29,684 bases of DNA from Penium margaritaceum (GCA_023375785.1 SZWC01025239.1:1-29684), one strand, 5' to 3'; positions 9,889-20,157 are shown, counted from the stretch's first letter. Numbers and translations: made by a program. The notes: generated from the letters alone by a model not told the origin.

Positions 9889-10080
9889 TACAAATCTTGT
9901 TTGCTATGGAAGCTTCCAAGAAAGAAAGTCTGTAGCTTCTTGGATGCTACATGGCTGGTCTGTCACCTTGGCATTATGATACTTATGTTCCAAGCCCACA
10001 GTGCAAGTCTATTGGTGATGTGGCTGGTTCAGGCTACTTCCCAGGAACGTGCTTTTGAGTTCTAGGACTGGACAGACAGC

Positions 10081-10088
10081 TATAAAAG
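10081..10088 (+). promoter_or_regulatory. TATA box in 5' LTR of C
   Basis: TATAAAAG lies about 240 bases before the LTR end, a sensible place for the polymerase II promoter of the element. This segment is missing from the 3' LTR. Confidence 0.5.
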
Positions 10089-10326
10089 GGCTTATCTCGC
10101 ATGCTGATCAATTAACCCTTGCTTGATGATCTCTTGCATATTGACGACTTGAGCTTGTCTTGAGATGTAATGTTAAGGTATTAATGCTCTTGAAGGTGAA
10201 GTGTATGCCTGATTAAGTTTTGGGTGCATGACACATGTCAACAAAGGAAGAAGGCCTAAAAACCTTTGTGAGCTTTTCGGTTTTGCGGCTTCTCTGCCAG
10301 AGATGGTTAGCTTAATAGCTAGCAAA

Positions 10327-10341
10327 GGATTAAGGGCCCAC
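10327..10341 (+). promoter_or_regulatory. Primer-binding site of element C, diverged
   Basis: GGATTAAGGGCCCAC lies two bases after the LTR. It has two mismatches to the anticodon-arm site of A (GGGTTATGGGCCCAC). Its position and the kept GGGCCCAC core support the same priming mode. Confidence 0.6.
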
Positions 10342-10679
10342 ACCTCTGGTTAAAGAAGTTTCACGCACGCAACCGTTAGGTCACAAGCAGTGAGAGTGCC
10401 TTCGCTCTCACCCAACCTCTCAGTTTGCAGGTCAACATCAGCGGGAGTGGAATGCAACACATCTGCACCTTTCTACCTTGGGAGCTGACATCAACCTACG
10501 TCAGCTTACATCAGCCTACATCTGCTTGCAACGGCCAACGTGAACAGGGGAAGCAGTTGCCTCTTCTCACCAACAACCTATAGCGGCCTCAAATGCAGGT
10601 GCATTGGCATCAACAACAGGTGCAGAAGTTGTAGCAGTTGTAGTTGTAGGGATGCCAGGGACAGGGGAACCAGAGAATC
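10342..10679 (+). other. Leader of element C; gag missing
   Basis: This is untranslated leader followed directly by protease-like sequence. I see no gag core and no zinc knuckle. A 1-kb gag would be expected here, so a large deletion is likely. Short repeats of the type CAGCTTACATCAGCCTACAT occur near 10500-10520. Confidence 0.6.
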
Positions 10680-10900
10680 ATGAGAAGAGACTTCATCTCT
10701 CTTCCTCAATGCAACAAGAACTTTAGAGTTGCCAACGGCAAGGTTGAGGCAGCTATGGGGATTGGTGACAAGCTCATAAAAGTGGGTTTCAACGGTGGAG
10801 ATTCCAATCTCAAGCTAGAGGGGGTGGGCTACTTACCCTCCTTCACAGCCAACATGCTCTTGACCATGGCATGACAGTGGTCTTTACAGAGAAGTAAGCG
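10680..10900 (+). pseudogene. Protease remnant of element C
   Basis: MRRDFISLPQ is followed by NFRVANGKVEAAMGIGD and VGYLPSFTANMLLTM. This resembles the part of a copia protease after the catalytic DSGAS motif. The motif itself is absent, lost with gag. The frame stops at 10872-10874, with further protease/linker sequence from 10901 in another frame. Confidence 0.6.
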
Positions 10901-11281
10901 ATGATAGTCCCTACCAAGGACATCAACATCTCCTACTCTGCCAAGAAGGTTGTCACACAAGTTCCTCGCGTTGATGGACTCTACTTCTTGCAGACCAAAA
11001 CGACAACTTTAACGGCTGAATCTTTGGTTGAGAGTGATGATGAGGAGAGCAGCAATGTAGACTCGGATGAGGAAGGATATGTTAGAGCAGCGGAAGCACT
11101 GGCAACAGATGATACTGCAGCAAAACCGCAAGCAAATGCAACCACCGAGACTGTTAATTCTAGCCTTTGCACATCCTCCGAGAACCTGTGGCACAGGTGC
11201 TTTGGGAACATGGCTCATCACACACTGGAGCTCAGGGGGAAGTACAAGCTAGTACGTGTGATGAAGCTAGGTGATGAGGCC

Positions 11282-11465
11282 GAGGGAGCCGGGATCATGT
11301 GTGAGTCATGCCTTCAAGGTAAGGCAAAAAGGAAACCCTTCAAGCGCAATGGCACGCATGCTCTCGCACCTCTTCATCTCGTCCACTCTGACATGTGTGG
11401 TCTCTTACGCATACCGTCAAATGGAGGCAGCAGATATCTCCTCACATGCATCGCTGACAACAGCC
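11282..11465 (+). repeat. 184-bp duplicate left of the N gap
   Basis: It appears identical by eye to 11971-12154. It ends at the first N. Confidence 0.93.
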
Positions 11466-11970
11466 NNNNNNNNNNNNNNNNNNNNNNNNNNNNNNNNNNN
11501 NNNNNNNNNNNNNNNNNNNNNNNNNNNNNNNNNNNNNNNNNNNNNNNNNNNNNNNNNNNNNNNNNNNNNNNNNNNNNNNNNNNNNNNNNNNNNNNNNNNN
11601 NNNNNNNNNNNNNNNNNNNNNNNNNNNNNNNNNNNNNNNNNNNNNNNNNNNNNNNNNNNNNNNNNNNNNNNNNNNNNNNNNNNNNNNNNNNNNNNNNNNN
11701 NNNNNNNNNNNNNNNNNNNNNNNNNNNNNNNNNNNNNNNNNNNNNNNNNNNNNNNNNNNNNNNNNNNNNNNNNNNNNNNNNNNNNNNNNNNNNNNNNNNN
11801 NNNNNNNNNNNNNNNNNNNNNNNNNNNNNNNNNNNNNNNNNNNNNNNNNNNNNNNNNNNNNNNNNNNNNNNNNNNNNNNNNNNNNNNNNNNNNNNNNNNN
11901 NNNNNNNNNNNNNNNNNNNNNNNNNNNNNNNNNNNNNNNNNNNNNNNNNNNNNNNNNNNNNNNNNNNNNN
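11466..11970. other. Assembly gap, 505 N
   Basis: Only Ns. The flanks are identical for 184 bases, the mark of two overlapping contig ends that were scaffolded instead of merged. Confidence 0.95.
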
Positions 11971-12154
11971 GAGGGAGCCGGGATCATGTGTGAGTCATGC
12001 CTTCAAGGTAAGGCAAAAAGGAAACCCTTCAAGCGCAATGGCACGCATGCTCTCGCACCTCTTCATCTCGTCCACTCTGACATGTGTGGTCTCTTACGCA
12101 TACCGTCAAATGGAGGCAGCAGATATCTCCTCACATGCATCGCTGACAACAGCC
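11971..12154 (+). repeat. 184-bp duplicate right of the N gap
   Basis: Same sequence as 11282-11465. Integrase reads on into unique sequence from here. Confidence 0.93.
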
Positions 12155-12660
12155 GCATAGTCTTGATATACTTTCTCAAAACGAATAGTGAGGTGAAGGA
12201 GAATCTATAGGCCTTTGTTGCTATGATTGAGCGACAGAGTGGAAAGAAGGTGAAGGCATTCTGGACAGACAATGGGGGAGAGTATGAAGCCTGTAGGGAG
12301 TGGCTCAAGCTACAGGGTATTGAACACCAAAAATCTACTCCCTACTTACCTCCAAGCAACGGCATAACAGAGAGGATGAACCAGACCCTCCTCTGCATGA
12401 CAAGGTGCATGCTCTTGGATACCAAGCTGCCTCCTAGGTTCTGGGCAGAAGCTGTACGTATGGCTACCTATCTTGTGAACCTCACATGTGCAGCAGCTCT
12501 GCAAAGGAGAGGCAAGAAGAAGCAGACACAACAGCTGAAGACGCCTCAAGAAGCATGTTCAGGCAGGAAGCTGGATGCCTCCCATCTCAAGGTGTTCGGT
12601 TGCACTGGTTTTGCCAAGGTCCAGGCCGGTGAAAGCCCTGGAAAGCTCGATTGGAAGAGC

Positions 12661-13540
12661 TCAAAAGTTTATTCTCATCGGCTATGAATCCACTCACAAA
12701 GCTTATAGACTGTGGGACCAAGGGGCCAAGAAGTTCATCCGTAGCAAAGACGTGGATTTCCATGGAAGGTCTTCGAGTAAGGGAGAGCTTCTCAAACTTG
12801 AGAACATTCCAGAACAGGGAAAATGGCCCACTCTCTTTGAGGAGGGAGACGAAGCACCAACACAATGGCATAGGATGGGTGGTGCAACAGGGAGAGCAGC
12901 TCATGAAGATGACTCGCAGGAATCAGACTCAGATTTCGACGTATCCGATCCTCCGGAACATGAGGGGGACGTGTTTCCCATCGTGAACAACGAACTAGAC
13001 CTCTGGCCTCGACATCAACAGCACCAGCCAGCAGGTTCAAGGAGCAGTTCACCCCTCAAAGTACCTCGACAGCATTACAATGCAGTTAGGGGTGAATGGA
13101 CAAGCATCAACTATTCATTTTTTATTCAAGAGGAGCCAATGTCTGCCGCAAATGCACTCACTCGGCCAGACAAAGCGGAGTGGGATGAAGCAATTCATAG
13201 TGAACTTAACTCCATGGAGGAGAATGGGACATGGGTGTTGGTAGACAGACCTGCCGAGGCTCACGTTGTAGGGTCCAAATGGGTACTGAAAGTGAAAAGG
13301 AAACAGGATGTTAAGATAGACAAGTACAAGGCACGGGTGGTAGCAAAGGGTTTCTCCCAACGGCTTGGCACAGAGTACGATGAGACCTTTGCTCGAGTTG
13401 TGACGTTCGCCTCCATCCGGTCAATGCTTGCCATTCCTACTGCTGAGAACATGGAGGTCCACCAGATGGATGTCAAGATAGCATTCCTTTACGGCAAACT
13501 TGACAAAGAGGTAATGATGGAGGTTCGGGAAGGGGGTTGA
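12661..13540 (+). pseudogene. Integrase C-terminus, linker and N-terminal RT of element C
   Basis: KFILIGYESTHKAYRLWD is the copia integrase C-terminal motif. An acidic linker with many Ser, Asp and Glu follows. RT starts with NGTWVLVDRPAEA, then GSKWVLKVKRK, KYKARVVAKGFSQ, YDETFARVVTFASIRSM and HQMDVKIAFLYGKLDKEV. One extra G in a G run near 13535 ends the frame; the protein continues in the frame at 13557. Confidence 0.88.
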
Positions 13541-14711
13541 TGCTCCCGAGGGCAAGGTGTGCAGATTGGTGAAGACGCTCTATGGGCTAAAACAAGCGCC
13601 AAGACTTTGGTGCGAGGAGATGGACACATTCATGGCCAAGGAGTCCTTCATGCACTATGACAATGACCCTAGCATGTACTTGCATGAGAGTGACAAAGGG
13701 ACGATGTTGGTTGCCTTGTACGTTGATGACCTGATTCTATGCTTTTCTTCAATGCAGCTGCTAGATGATCTCAAGGGGCAGCTGAGTAGAAGATTCGAGA
13801 TGAAGGACATGGGTCCTCTTGACTTCTATCTTGGAATTTCCATCAAGCGCGACAGAGCATTAGGTACCATCAGCCTGAATCAGACATAATACATCAACTC
13901 CATCCTCAAACGATACAACATGGCAGATTGCAAGGCTGCCTGCACACCCATGAGCTCGTAGTACAAACTCTCCACCCCCATGTCCCCATCCAACAAAGAA
14001 GAGAAATTTGACATGTTGGGCATCCCATATTAGTCTACAATGGGCAATCTTAAGTATGCCATGGTCACCACCCGGCCAGACATAGCCCATGCTGTTGGGC
14101 AGGTGAGCCAGTTTGTGGTCAATCCTAATCCACTTCATTGGCAGGCCGTGAAGGGCATCATGCGCTACCTTCAGGGGACGCGGCACGTGGGGCTCCAGTT
14201 TGGAGGCATCGCTGGATCCGCATCACTCCGTCTCATGTGCTACTCCGATGCTGATTGGGGAGGAAAAATCGATGACAAAAAATCTACCTCCGGCTTCCTG
14301 TGTATGTTGAATGGAGGTGTTGTCAGTTGGGCAAGTCACAAGCAGGAATGTGTCTCTCTGTTGACAGCTGAAGCTGAGTACATTGCCCTGGCTGAGGTGT
14401 GTAAAGAGATGCAGTGGCTACGAAGCTTGATATCTGAGATGAAGGCACCACAGGCAACGGTGACTATCTTCAAGATTGACAACATGAGCGTGATTGACAT
14501 GTCCTTGAATCCCATCCTGTCGAGGCGCACAAAGCACATCGAGATCTACTACCAATTTGCTCGAGGCTTGGTCTACAAACAGACAGTGGAGCTCGAGTAT
14601 GTCGGTACCAAGTTGAATTGGGCTGACATGATTACAAAGCTACTGGACAAGGATCTCCACCAGGCAGGCAGGCAAGGTATCGGCATGGTCAACGCAAGTG
14701 ATGACGAATGA
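13541..14711 (+). pseudogene. C-terminal RT and RNase H of element C
   Basis: It reads CRLVKTLYGLKQAPRLW, then the catalytic YVDD in LVALYVDDLIL and DFYLGISIKRD. RNase H follows with CYSDADWGG, KSTSGFLCML, SWASHKQ, TAEAEYIALAE and RRTKHIEIYYQF. The protein ends at TGA 14709-14711. In-frame stops: TAA at 13887, TAG at 13959 and TAG at 14031. At 14031 A has Gln (PYQSAVG against PY*STMG). Confidence 0.9.
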
Positions 14712-14734
14712 TGATGGTCACTGACGTAAGGTGC

Positions 14735-14746
14735 AAGGGAGAGATT
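14735..14746 (+). promoter_or_regulatory. Polypurine tract of element C
   Basis: The run AAGGGAGAGATT lies directly before the 3' LTR start TGTTCAATG. Confidence 0.7.
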
Positions 14747-15179
14747 TGTTCAATGTTTTTGTCCCTTGTTCAGTGTTGTAGGACGGATCAAGAATGCTCT
14801 GTGCCTTGTGGGGATATGACCCCTCAATCCGTTGAAGAGTGACTCAACTTTGCTCTGTGTTGTGTGAGATATGACCTGTGAGTAAACCATGTGGGTGAGT
14901 GGTTACCTTGGCCATTTTGTTGATTTGGCCAAGTGCGAGGTCATGAGTTCGATCCTGGCCCCATGCACATCTTGTTTTCTCTGGAAGCTTGCATATTGAT
15001 GACTTAAGCTCTTCTTGAGATGTAATTCTTAGGTGTCAGTACTTTTGAAGGTGAATTGTATGTCTGGTTAAGTTTGGGGTGCATGACACATGTCAACAAA
15101 GGAAGAAGGCCTAAAAACCGTTGTGAGCATTTCGGTTTTGCGACTTCTCTGCCAGAAGTGGTTAGCTCAGTAGCTAACA
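14747..15179 (+). repeat. 3' LTR of element C, internally deleted
   Basis: 433 bp, aligned to 9672-10324 at both ends. About 220 bases including the TATA box are missing, with the short match GAAGCTT at the deletion point. The tRNA-like segment is kept: A box 14891-14904 and B box AGTTCGATCC at 14946-14955. Confidence 0.85.
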
Positions 15180-15184
15180 CAAAG
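15180..15184. repeat. Target site duplication, right of element C
   Basis: CAAAG, one mismatch to CAAGG at 9667-9671. Element B's integrase-RT linker resumes here. Confidence 0.75.
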
Positions 15185-16555
15185 ACGCGGGTCTCTCCAA
15201 ACGTGGGGAGTGGCTGCCACTCCTCAAGGAGGAGACGCTGGAGGATGCAAAAGAAGGTGACGTCCGAGCGGCTCTTACCGGCGGGAACCATCCCGGGGAT
15301 GGGGGAGCGGCTGTTTTGCATTCAGCCGAGTCGGACAATGAGTTGGAAGCGCCCGCAATACTGGAGCTGAACGAGGGGGTGGGGAGTGAGCGCACATCTC
15401 TGTAGTCTGCGGAGGCATATCGGCTTCGCAGGGTACTCTATGTGTTGAAGCAAGCGCCACTCATGTGGTACCTGAAAATGGACGGCTTCATGGTCGAGCT
15501 TGGCTTCAAGCTGTATGAGGCAAATCATAGCGTGAATGTACGGAAGCAGCCAGGATTGCACCAGATCCTTGTTCTTTACATGGATGACCTCATCCTGGTA
15601 TCATCAGACATGGAAGGGCTTGGTAAACCTAAACCAGCAGCTGGGCGGTCGATTCAAAATGGTCGACATGGGTGAGCTCGAGTACTATCTTGGCGTCGTC
15701 ATCAAGAGGGTTTGCGAGGCACACACACTGGACATGGGGCAGGTAAAGTATTTGCAAGAGGCGCTTCGCCCCTACAACATGGAGGATTCTAACTCCATCG
15801 GCACACCCATGACCACCACATGTGAGCTAAGCTCAAGCATGGGGCTGAGCACAGATCGAGAGGAGGAGATGACAGATGTACCGTACCAATCCACAGTCGA
15901 GAGCATCATGTACGCCATGGTGTACACGCGTCCTGACCTGGCTTTCGTGGAGGGCCTGGTGAGCCGCTATGTTGCTGACCCCTGGTCGTTACACTTGGAA
16001 GCAGTGAAGCAATCCTTCACTGCCTCAAGGCGACAAAACGGCCGTGGCTCGTGTTTTGAGGGGGCGTGCGTGACGACTTCTTTGAGTTGGTCGGCTACTC
16101 CGATGCCAACTGGGCTGGAGATGTGGATAACATAAAATCAACATCTGGGTACGTGTTTGTGCTTAGTTTTGTAGCAGTTTCATGGGCAAACAGGAAGCAG
16201 GATTGTGTGGCACTATCCAGCACTGAAACAGAGTACATCGCACTCGCGAAAGTAGCAAAGGAGGCGGTGGCTGCGGCTGTTGCTAAAGGATATCGGGGTG
16301 CCACAAAGGAAGCCAATAGTACTCAATGTGGACAACATGAGTGCCATCAGCCTAACCCGCAACGCTCTCCTATACAGGAGGACCAAGCACATCAAGAAAC
16401 GGTATCACTACGTGTGAGACTTGGTGGCAAAGGGGGATGCGGCTATCGTGCATTGTGGCACTAAGCCCATGCTCGCTAACGCCATGAACAAGGCATATCT
16501 CAAGGACAAGCACGATGCAAACTGCATCGAGCTTTGTCAGTGTTGTGAGGTTTGA
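15185..16555 (+). pseudogene. Linker, C-terminal RT and RNase H of element B
   Basis: The linker matches A near 3390-3180 and is followed at once by LKQAPLMWYLKMDGF. About 600 bases that hold the N-terminal RT in A, including its first catalytic aspartate (HQMDV), are deleted near 15405-15425. The catalytic motif reads YMDD rather than YVDD. RNase H motifs follow: [24 protein letters not shown] and LSSTETEY, then frameshifts. It ends with TGA at 16553-16555, at the place where A has its TAA. Confidence 0.83.
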
Positions 16556-16598
16556 AATGATAAATCTTCCAAGGAAAGGACATCAAGGCTACCTGCAC

Positions 16599-16607
16599 AG
16601 GGGAGAT
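16599..16607 (+). promoter_or_regulatory. Polypurine tract of element B
   Basis: AGGGGAGAT lies directly before the 3' LTR start TGTTGACA, as in A. Confidence 0.75.
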
Positions 16608-17002
16608 TGTTGACATGGTGTGCCCCTTGCCATGAATGCTGTTGATCGCACTCCCTCGTTTGACCACAAAGAAGTGGCCGAACACCATATCTTACTTTAG
16701 ATTTGGATTTCTTGGATTTTTCTATGCAATATCGATCTTTGAATCTCTCAATTTGAGTGCGTATTAAGAACTTTAGCCTTCCCCAAAGTTCAGGTATTCA
16801 GCGGGTAGAGTCTGGTACCCCCCATGGGTGGCGGGATAATGTACCGCCAGTGGTCCGACTTTGTCTCCAATAAGCTCCAAATTCACCTAGGCCATGAATG
16901 AAGCGACCAGAGGGACCTCCTTAACTAAGGTGAATTTCTCCTTGACCAAGGTGAACTTCTCCTTGACTTCTAGGTTAGGAAAGGTGCTTCGATCACCTTC
17001 CA
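16608..17002 (+). repeat. 3' LTR of element B, truncated
   Basis: It aligns with 6731-7120 of the 5' LTR and then stops near the hairpin site. About 325 bases of LTR end are missing. The right boundary is approximate and no target duplication can be identified. Confidence 0.8.
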
Positions 17003-18221
17003 CAAAGGTAGACATAAGTATCACAAACTACATCGACATTTTGATGTTTTTCGGGTGACTTGTGGATGATGATAGACTTGGAGCTTCTCGAAGCAGCCAC
17101 TCACGGCCTGACCTTGCATGCCTCTCTCAGCTTAAACACTGAGGACCCGACATACACCTCATTCTTATTCTCATTATCAACAGTGTACATATGTGCTCAA
17201 ATCACTTAAAACTTGTCATCAAAGTACACTTACTATTTCATACAAGTCATCCATTTGTTTCAAATCCTCGAATTTTCTTTTTTCCCAAGCCTCATCCTCG
17301 TGAACCACCTACATTCCGCTCAGTGCAGGGCTGCAATACTGTGATGTTTGGGTACCGGGGCATTGAACACCACGGTACAAGTGTTCCGCGGTACTGAGAA
17401 ATGCAATATGCTACTTTCGTGGGAGGTTAGTACCGATACCGGTAACGCTCCCATAGTAGGACCGGTATTGGTGAAATACTGTGGTACATGGAGTACTGCG
17501 GTACACGGTATAATGCACAATGTACATTTCATAACCACAAATGTACCGCGGTACTTGATTTCACATGGATAACGCGACCAGTTTTCTTGTTAAATTGTAG
17601 CAATTATTTATGCTAACTCAGCATAACAAACCTGCTCTGGAAAATTGAAGTGGGAGGAAGTGAGACTGTAGACATGTCATAGAGAAAACATACTTTTGCC
17701 AAAATATAGACGAACATTGCGACATGAACAGAGAAACATGATGTAACATAAAACATTTTTCCGGTGCAAGAATGGGGTACCGATAAAGGGGCAGGGTGGC
17801 CTTTCAACAGAGGGAGGAGGGGTAGCTTGACATTGCGTCAGGGGCTGGCAAAACAGCGATCAGATCAGTGACTTAAAGTGCCCTCCAATTTATGTTCTAG
17901 TCTCCATTCCTTCCGATTCTCACGCCCACCAGTCGCGTCGCGTGTCATTTGAGTCAATCAAGGTCTCCTTTCCTGACTACTACTACCAGTCAATCGACTT
18001 CAATACGAGAACGGCCCTGTTTGTGCAATTTGCTGGATTCCGTGTTTGATTAAGCCACACCAAATGAGCATGGACAAATTCTTTTAAGCGTGCATGATTT
18101 CATAAAGGTAAAAATGAGATGAATATTTTTCTTGGGTTTTCTCTTTAGAATAGACGGCTTTGTTGTGCAATAAATGTGTACCTCAGAGAACTAGGGATGC
18201 AACGTTTGAACTTTAACAATT
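17003..18221. other. 1.2 kb without a supported gene
   Basis: It is AT-richer than the flanking elements. Only short frames without recognisable motifs are present. The one notable structure is the GTACCGCGGTAC-type cluster at 17320-17560. It may be host sequence between transposons. Confidence 0.6.
17320..17560. repeat. Cluster of GTACCGCGGTAC-like palindromic units
   Basis: A perfect 12-bp palindrome GTACCGCGGTAC lies at 17543-17554. Variants of its half-sites (CCGCGGTAC, CCACGGTAC, TGCGGTAC, TGTGGTAC, AGTACCG, ACCGGTA) recur roughly every 20-40 bases on both strands across about 240 bases. Its function is unknown. Confidence 0.6.
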
Positions 18222-19048
18222 TGTTGGCTTTTTCGCATTCTCGTTGTGCTCTGTTGTGTCCTCCCGACTTGTGTACATCAGCGTGCAGATGACTGACGAC
18301 GAGACTCGACACTGCTGGAGTGTCGTCCGGTGGAGCCGACGCACACTAAGACCTACTCTCAGTTCGCTGGAGCCTCCTCAGCCCGACGACGTGCTCAGCT
18401 CCATCGGCAGGCCTCCTCAGCGGCCGGGCCGCTGGCGGTCATTGCCACCGCAGCTGCCGTCTGCATGCGTCAAGCGCTGGATCTGACTGTACCATTGCTT
18501 CAGCAGCGTCACGCTCTGCATAGGCTCCATGTCTCATGTTGCGTGGCACTGTTTGGCATCATGGACCATCATAGGCAATATCTGGGTTCAGGCAGCCATA
18601 ACTCTTTGCTACTGTTTTTCTAGCTGTTTCTGACCGCACGATTGCGTTTGCAGCGTTAGTATTATGGTATGATCCAGTTTTCAAGCAAAACGGACGACGC
18701 CCGGGTTTTGGGCTGTCGGCCGTCTGGCAGGGCTCACCGAGAAAACCCTGCCTGCCAGAAAACAGGACTGGGTCTATTTTCTTATTGGCTGGTTAGCTGA
18801 GTAACAAGCTCTACAGAGCTTGGGGGAGGAGCTGGGAGGGTTCTCCCATTGTTACTCATTCTTCATTCCTAATCAGTCACTTTCAGTTTTCAGCTGCTTT
18901 TTGGCGCTAACACTAGCGTACGCGTTTCTGAGCAACAAATCCAGAGCTTCCAGACTTAGACTCGAGAGGAGCAAACTGAGGAGGCAGCAGACTTAAGCAA
19001 CGAGCGTGGAAGCCCGCACACTATATCATCAACGCTGCTACCCCAACC
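18222..19048 (+). repeat. 5' LTR of element D
   Basis: It starts TGTTGGC. It matches 26170 to about 26810 and then 29649-29684. The right boundary is inferred from CCAACC at 19043-19048, close to the inverted start; it could lie up to 20 bases further right, next to the primer site. Confidence 0.8.
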
Positions 19049-19069
19049 TGCTGCCTAGCGTTTCCTTTT

Positions 19070-19081
19070 TGGTATCAGAGC
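19070..19081 (+). promoter_or_regulatory. Primer-binding site of element D
   Basis: TGGTATCAGAGC is the classic complement of the 3' end of plant initiator tRNA-Met. This contrasts with the internal site used by A, B and C. Confidence 0.85.
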
Positions 19082-19792
19082 CAGAGTGTAGCAGTAGCAG
19101 TAGAAGACTGGCGTACAGGTGCCAGACAACGCCGGTGGACACCCACACGCACGAGTGAAGGGGAAACGCTGCAAGATTTTTTCCGACAGCATTGACCCGC
19201 GTCATATTTCTTCCCACGGCCACTGGGCCAGGGGAAATGCTGCCGGATTTCTACGTCAGCACTAACCCCTACACGTGACGCGAGGAGGTGAGCGGCAGGC
19301 CGCGTCCGACACCTATAGGTGATGACGCACACGGCAACGTCACCCAGGTGTAGTGACTGGCACCAGCAAGCAGCAGCAGCAGCAGCCTGCAACAGTAGCA
19401 GCAGTAGTAGTCAACAGCGGCGAGTAGTGGCAGCAGCACCCAGCAACAACTGCATGTAGCAGCAGCAATCGGCAGCAGCAGCAGCTTGTAGGAGCCCGCG
19501 GCAGCAAGCAATAGCGATGGCCAGCAGCAACAGCTCGTAGTAGAGGGAGCACCGGCAGCAAGCAGCAGCAGCAGTAGCGAGTAGTAGTGGCAGCGAGCAG
19601 AGCAGCAATGGTAGTGAGCAAAAGCAGCAGCAGCGACCAGCAGTAGTAGCAGGATGTAGCAGCCGCAGCAGCAAGCACTAGTAACAGTCGGTTACAACAG
19701 CAGCAGCAATGAGCAGCAGCCGATAGCACCCGGCAGCGGCTTTTGCTGCTCGAAGCCCACAGCTTGCTGCGAACGGCGCGCTGCAGGCTACA

Positions 19793-19821
19793 AGCCCGCT
19801 GCTCGCAACGAGCAGCGGGCT
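19793..19821. other. 13-bp hairpin in the leader of D
   Basis: AGCCCGCTGCTCG, loop CAA, then its exact reverse complement. Nearby copies of GCTGCTCG and CGAGCAGC between 19745 and 19880 could form alternative pairs. Confidence 0.75.
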
Positions 19822-20157
19822 GCTGGTAGCAAGCAGCGAGCCCGCTGCTCGAAGCTCACTGCCCACAACGAGCAGCGAAGCTCGCTTTGGGAGACGAAAG
19901 AGAACAAATAAAGAGGAAAAAAATCCCCCACCCCACCAATGCCTTTGTCGCGGCTATAGTAGCTTCCATAACTGTTGTAGCAACCACAGCAGCCACACCA
20001 GCATGCAGCAGCAGTAGTAGCCATTGTTGTTGCAATAGCACCCGCAGCAGCAGCAACAACGGCAGTAACATCAACAGCAACAACAGCCAAAGTAGTAGCA
20101 GCAACAACAACAGCATCAGCCGTAGCAGTAGTAGTAGCTACCCCAACAACAGCCACT

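Larger units (their letters stand above)
9672..10324 (+). repeat. 5' LTR of element C
   Basis: It starts TGTTGAG and ends GCTAGCA. It aligns with 14747-15179 along its whole length except for about 220 bases (roughly 9915-10135) that are absent from the 3' copy. It contains a tRNA-like segment and a TATA box. Confidence 0.88.
10901..12660 (+). pseudogene. Integrase of element C, split by an assembly gap
   Basis: It opens with an acidic linker, then the zinc-binding LWHRCFGNMAHH and CESCLQGK, then the core with D in HSDMCG, D in WTDNGGEY and E in NGITERMN. The last two are 33 residues apart, as in A. FGCTGFAKV marks the C-terminal region. TAG at 12208-12210 stands where Gln would fit (A has MQEF at this point). 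The N run at 11466-11970 is bordered by the same 184 bases on both sides, so the coding sequence is probably continuous without the gap. A one-base insertion near 12655 shifts the frame. Confidence 0.85.
9672..15179 (+). mobile_element. Element C: copia element nested in B
   Basis: C is a separate copia lineage with LTRs at 9672-10324 and 14747-15179, flanked by CAAGG/CAAAG. It has a primer site, a protease remnant, integrase, RT, RNase H and a polypurine tract, but almost all of gag is missing. An assembly gap of 505 N lies in the integrase. It is disabled by TAG at 12208, 13959 and 14031, TAA at 13887 and single-base shifts near 12655 and 13535. Confidence 0.9.
6731..17002 (+). mobile_element. 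Element B: decayed copia relative of A, split by C
   Basis: B belongs to the same family as A: same LTR ends, same primer-site type and clearly related proteins, on the opposite strand. Order: 5' LTR (6731-7455), primer site, gag-protease, integrase, the nested element C (9672-15179), then the linker, the C-terminal half of RT, RNase H, polypurine tract and a truncated 3' LTR. It has many stops and frameshifts and a deletion of the N-terminal RT. It is older than A and older than C, which sits inside it. Confidence 0.85.

Noticed and set aside
11466..11970. A protein made of unknown residues across the N gap
   Set aside because: The residues are only placeholders for N, and the flanking 184-bp duplicates indicate a scaffolding artefact.
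17191..17572. Short frames in the gene-free region
   Set aside because: They are under 75 codons, show no motif and overlap the palindromic cluster.
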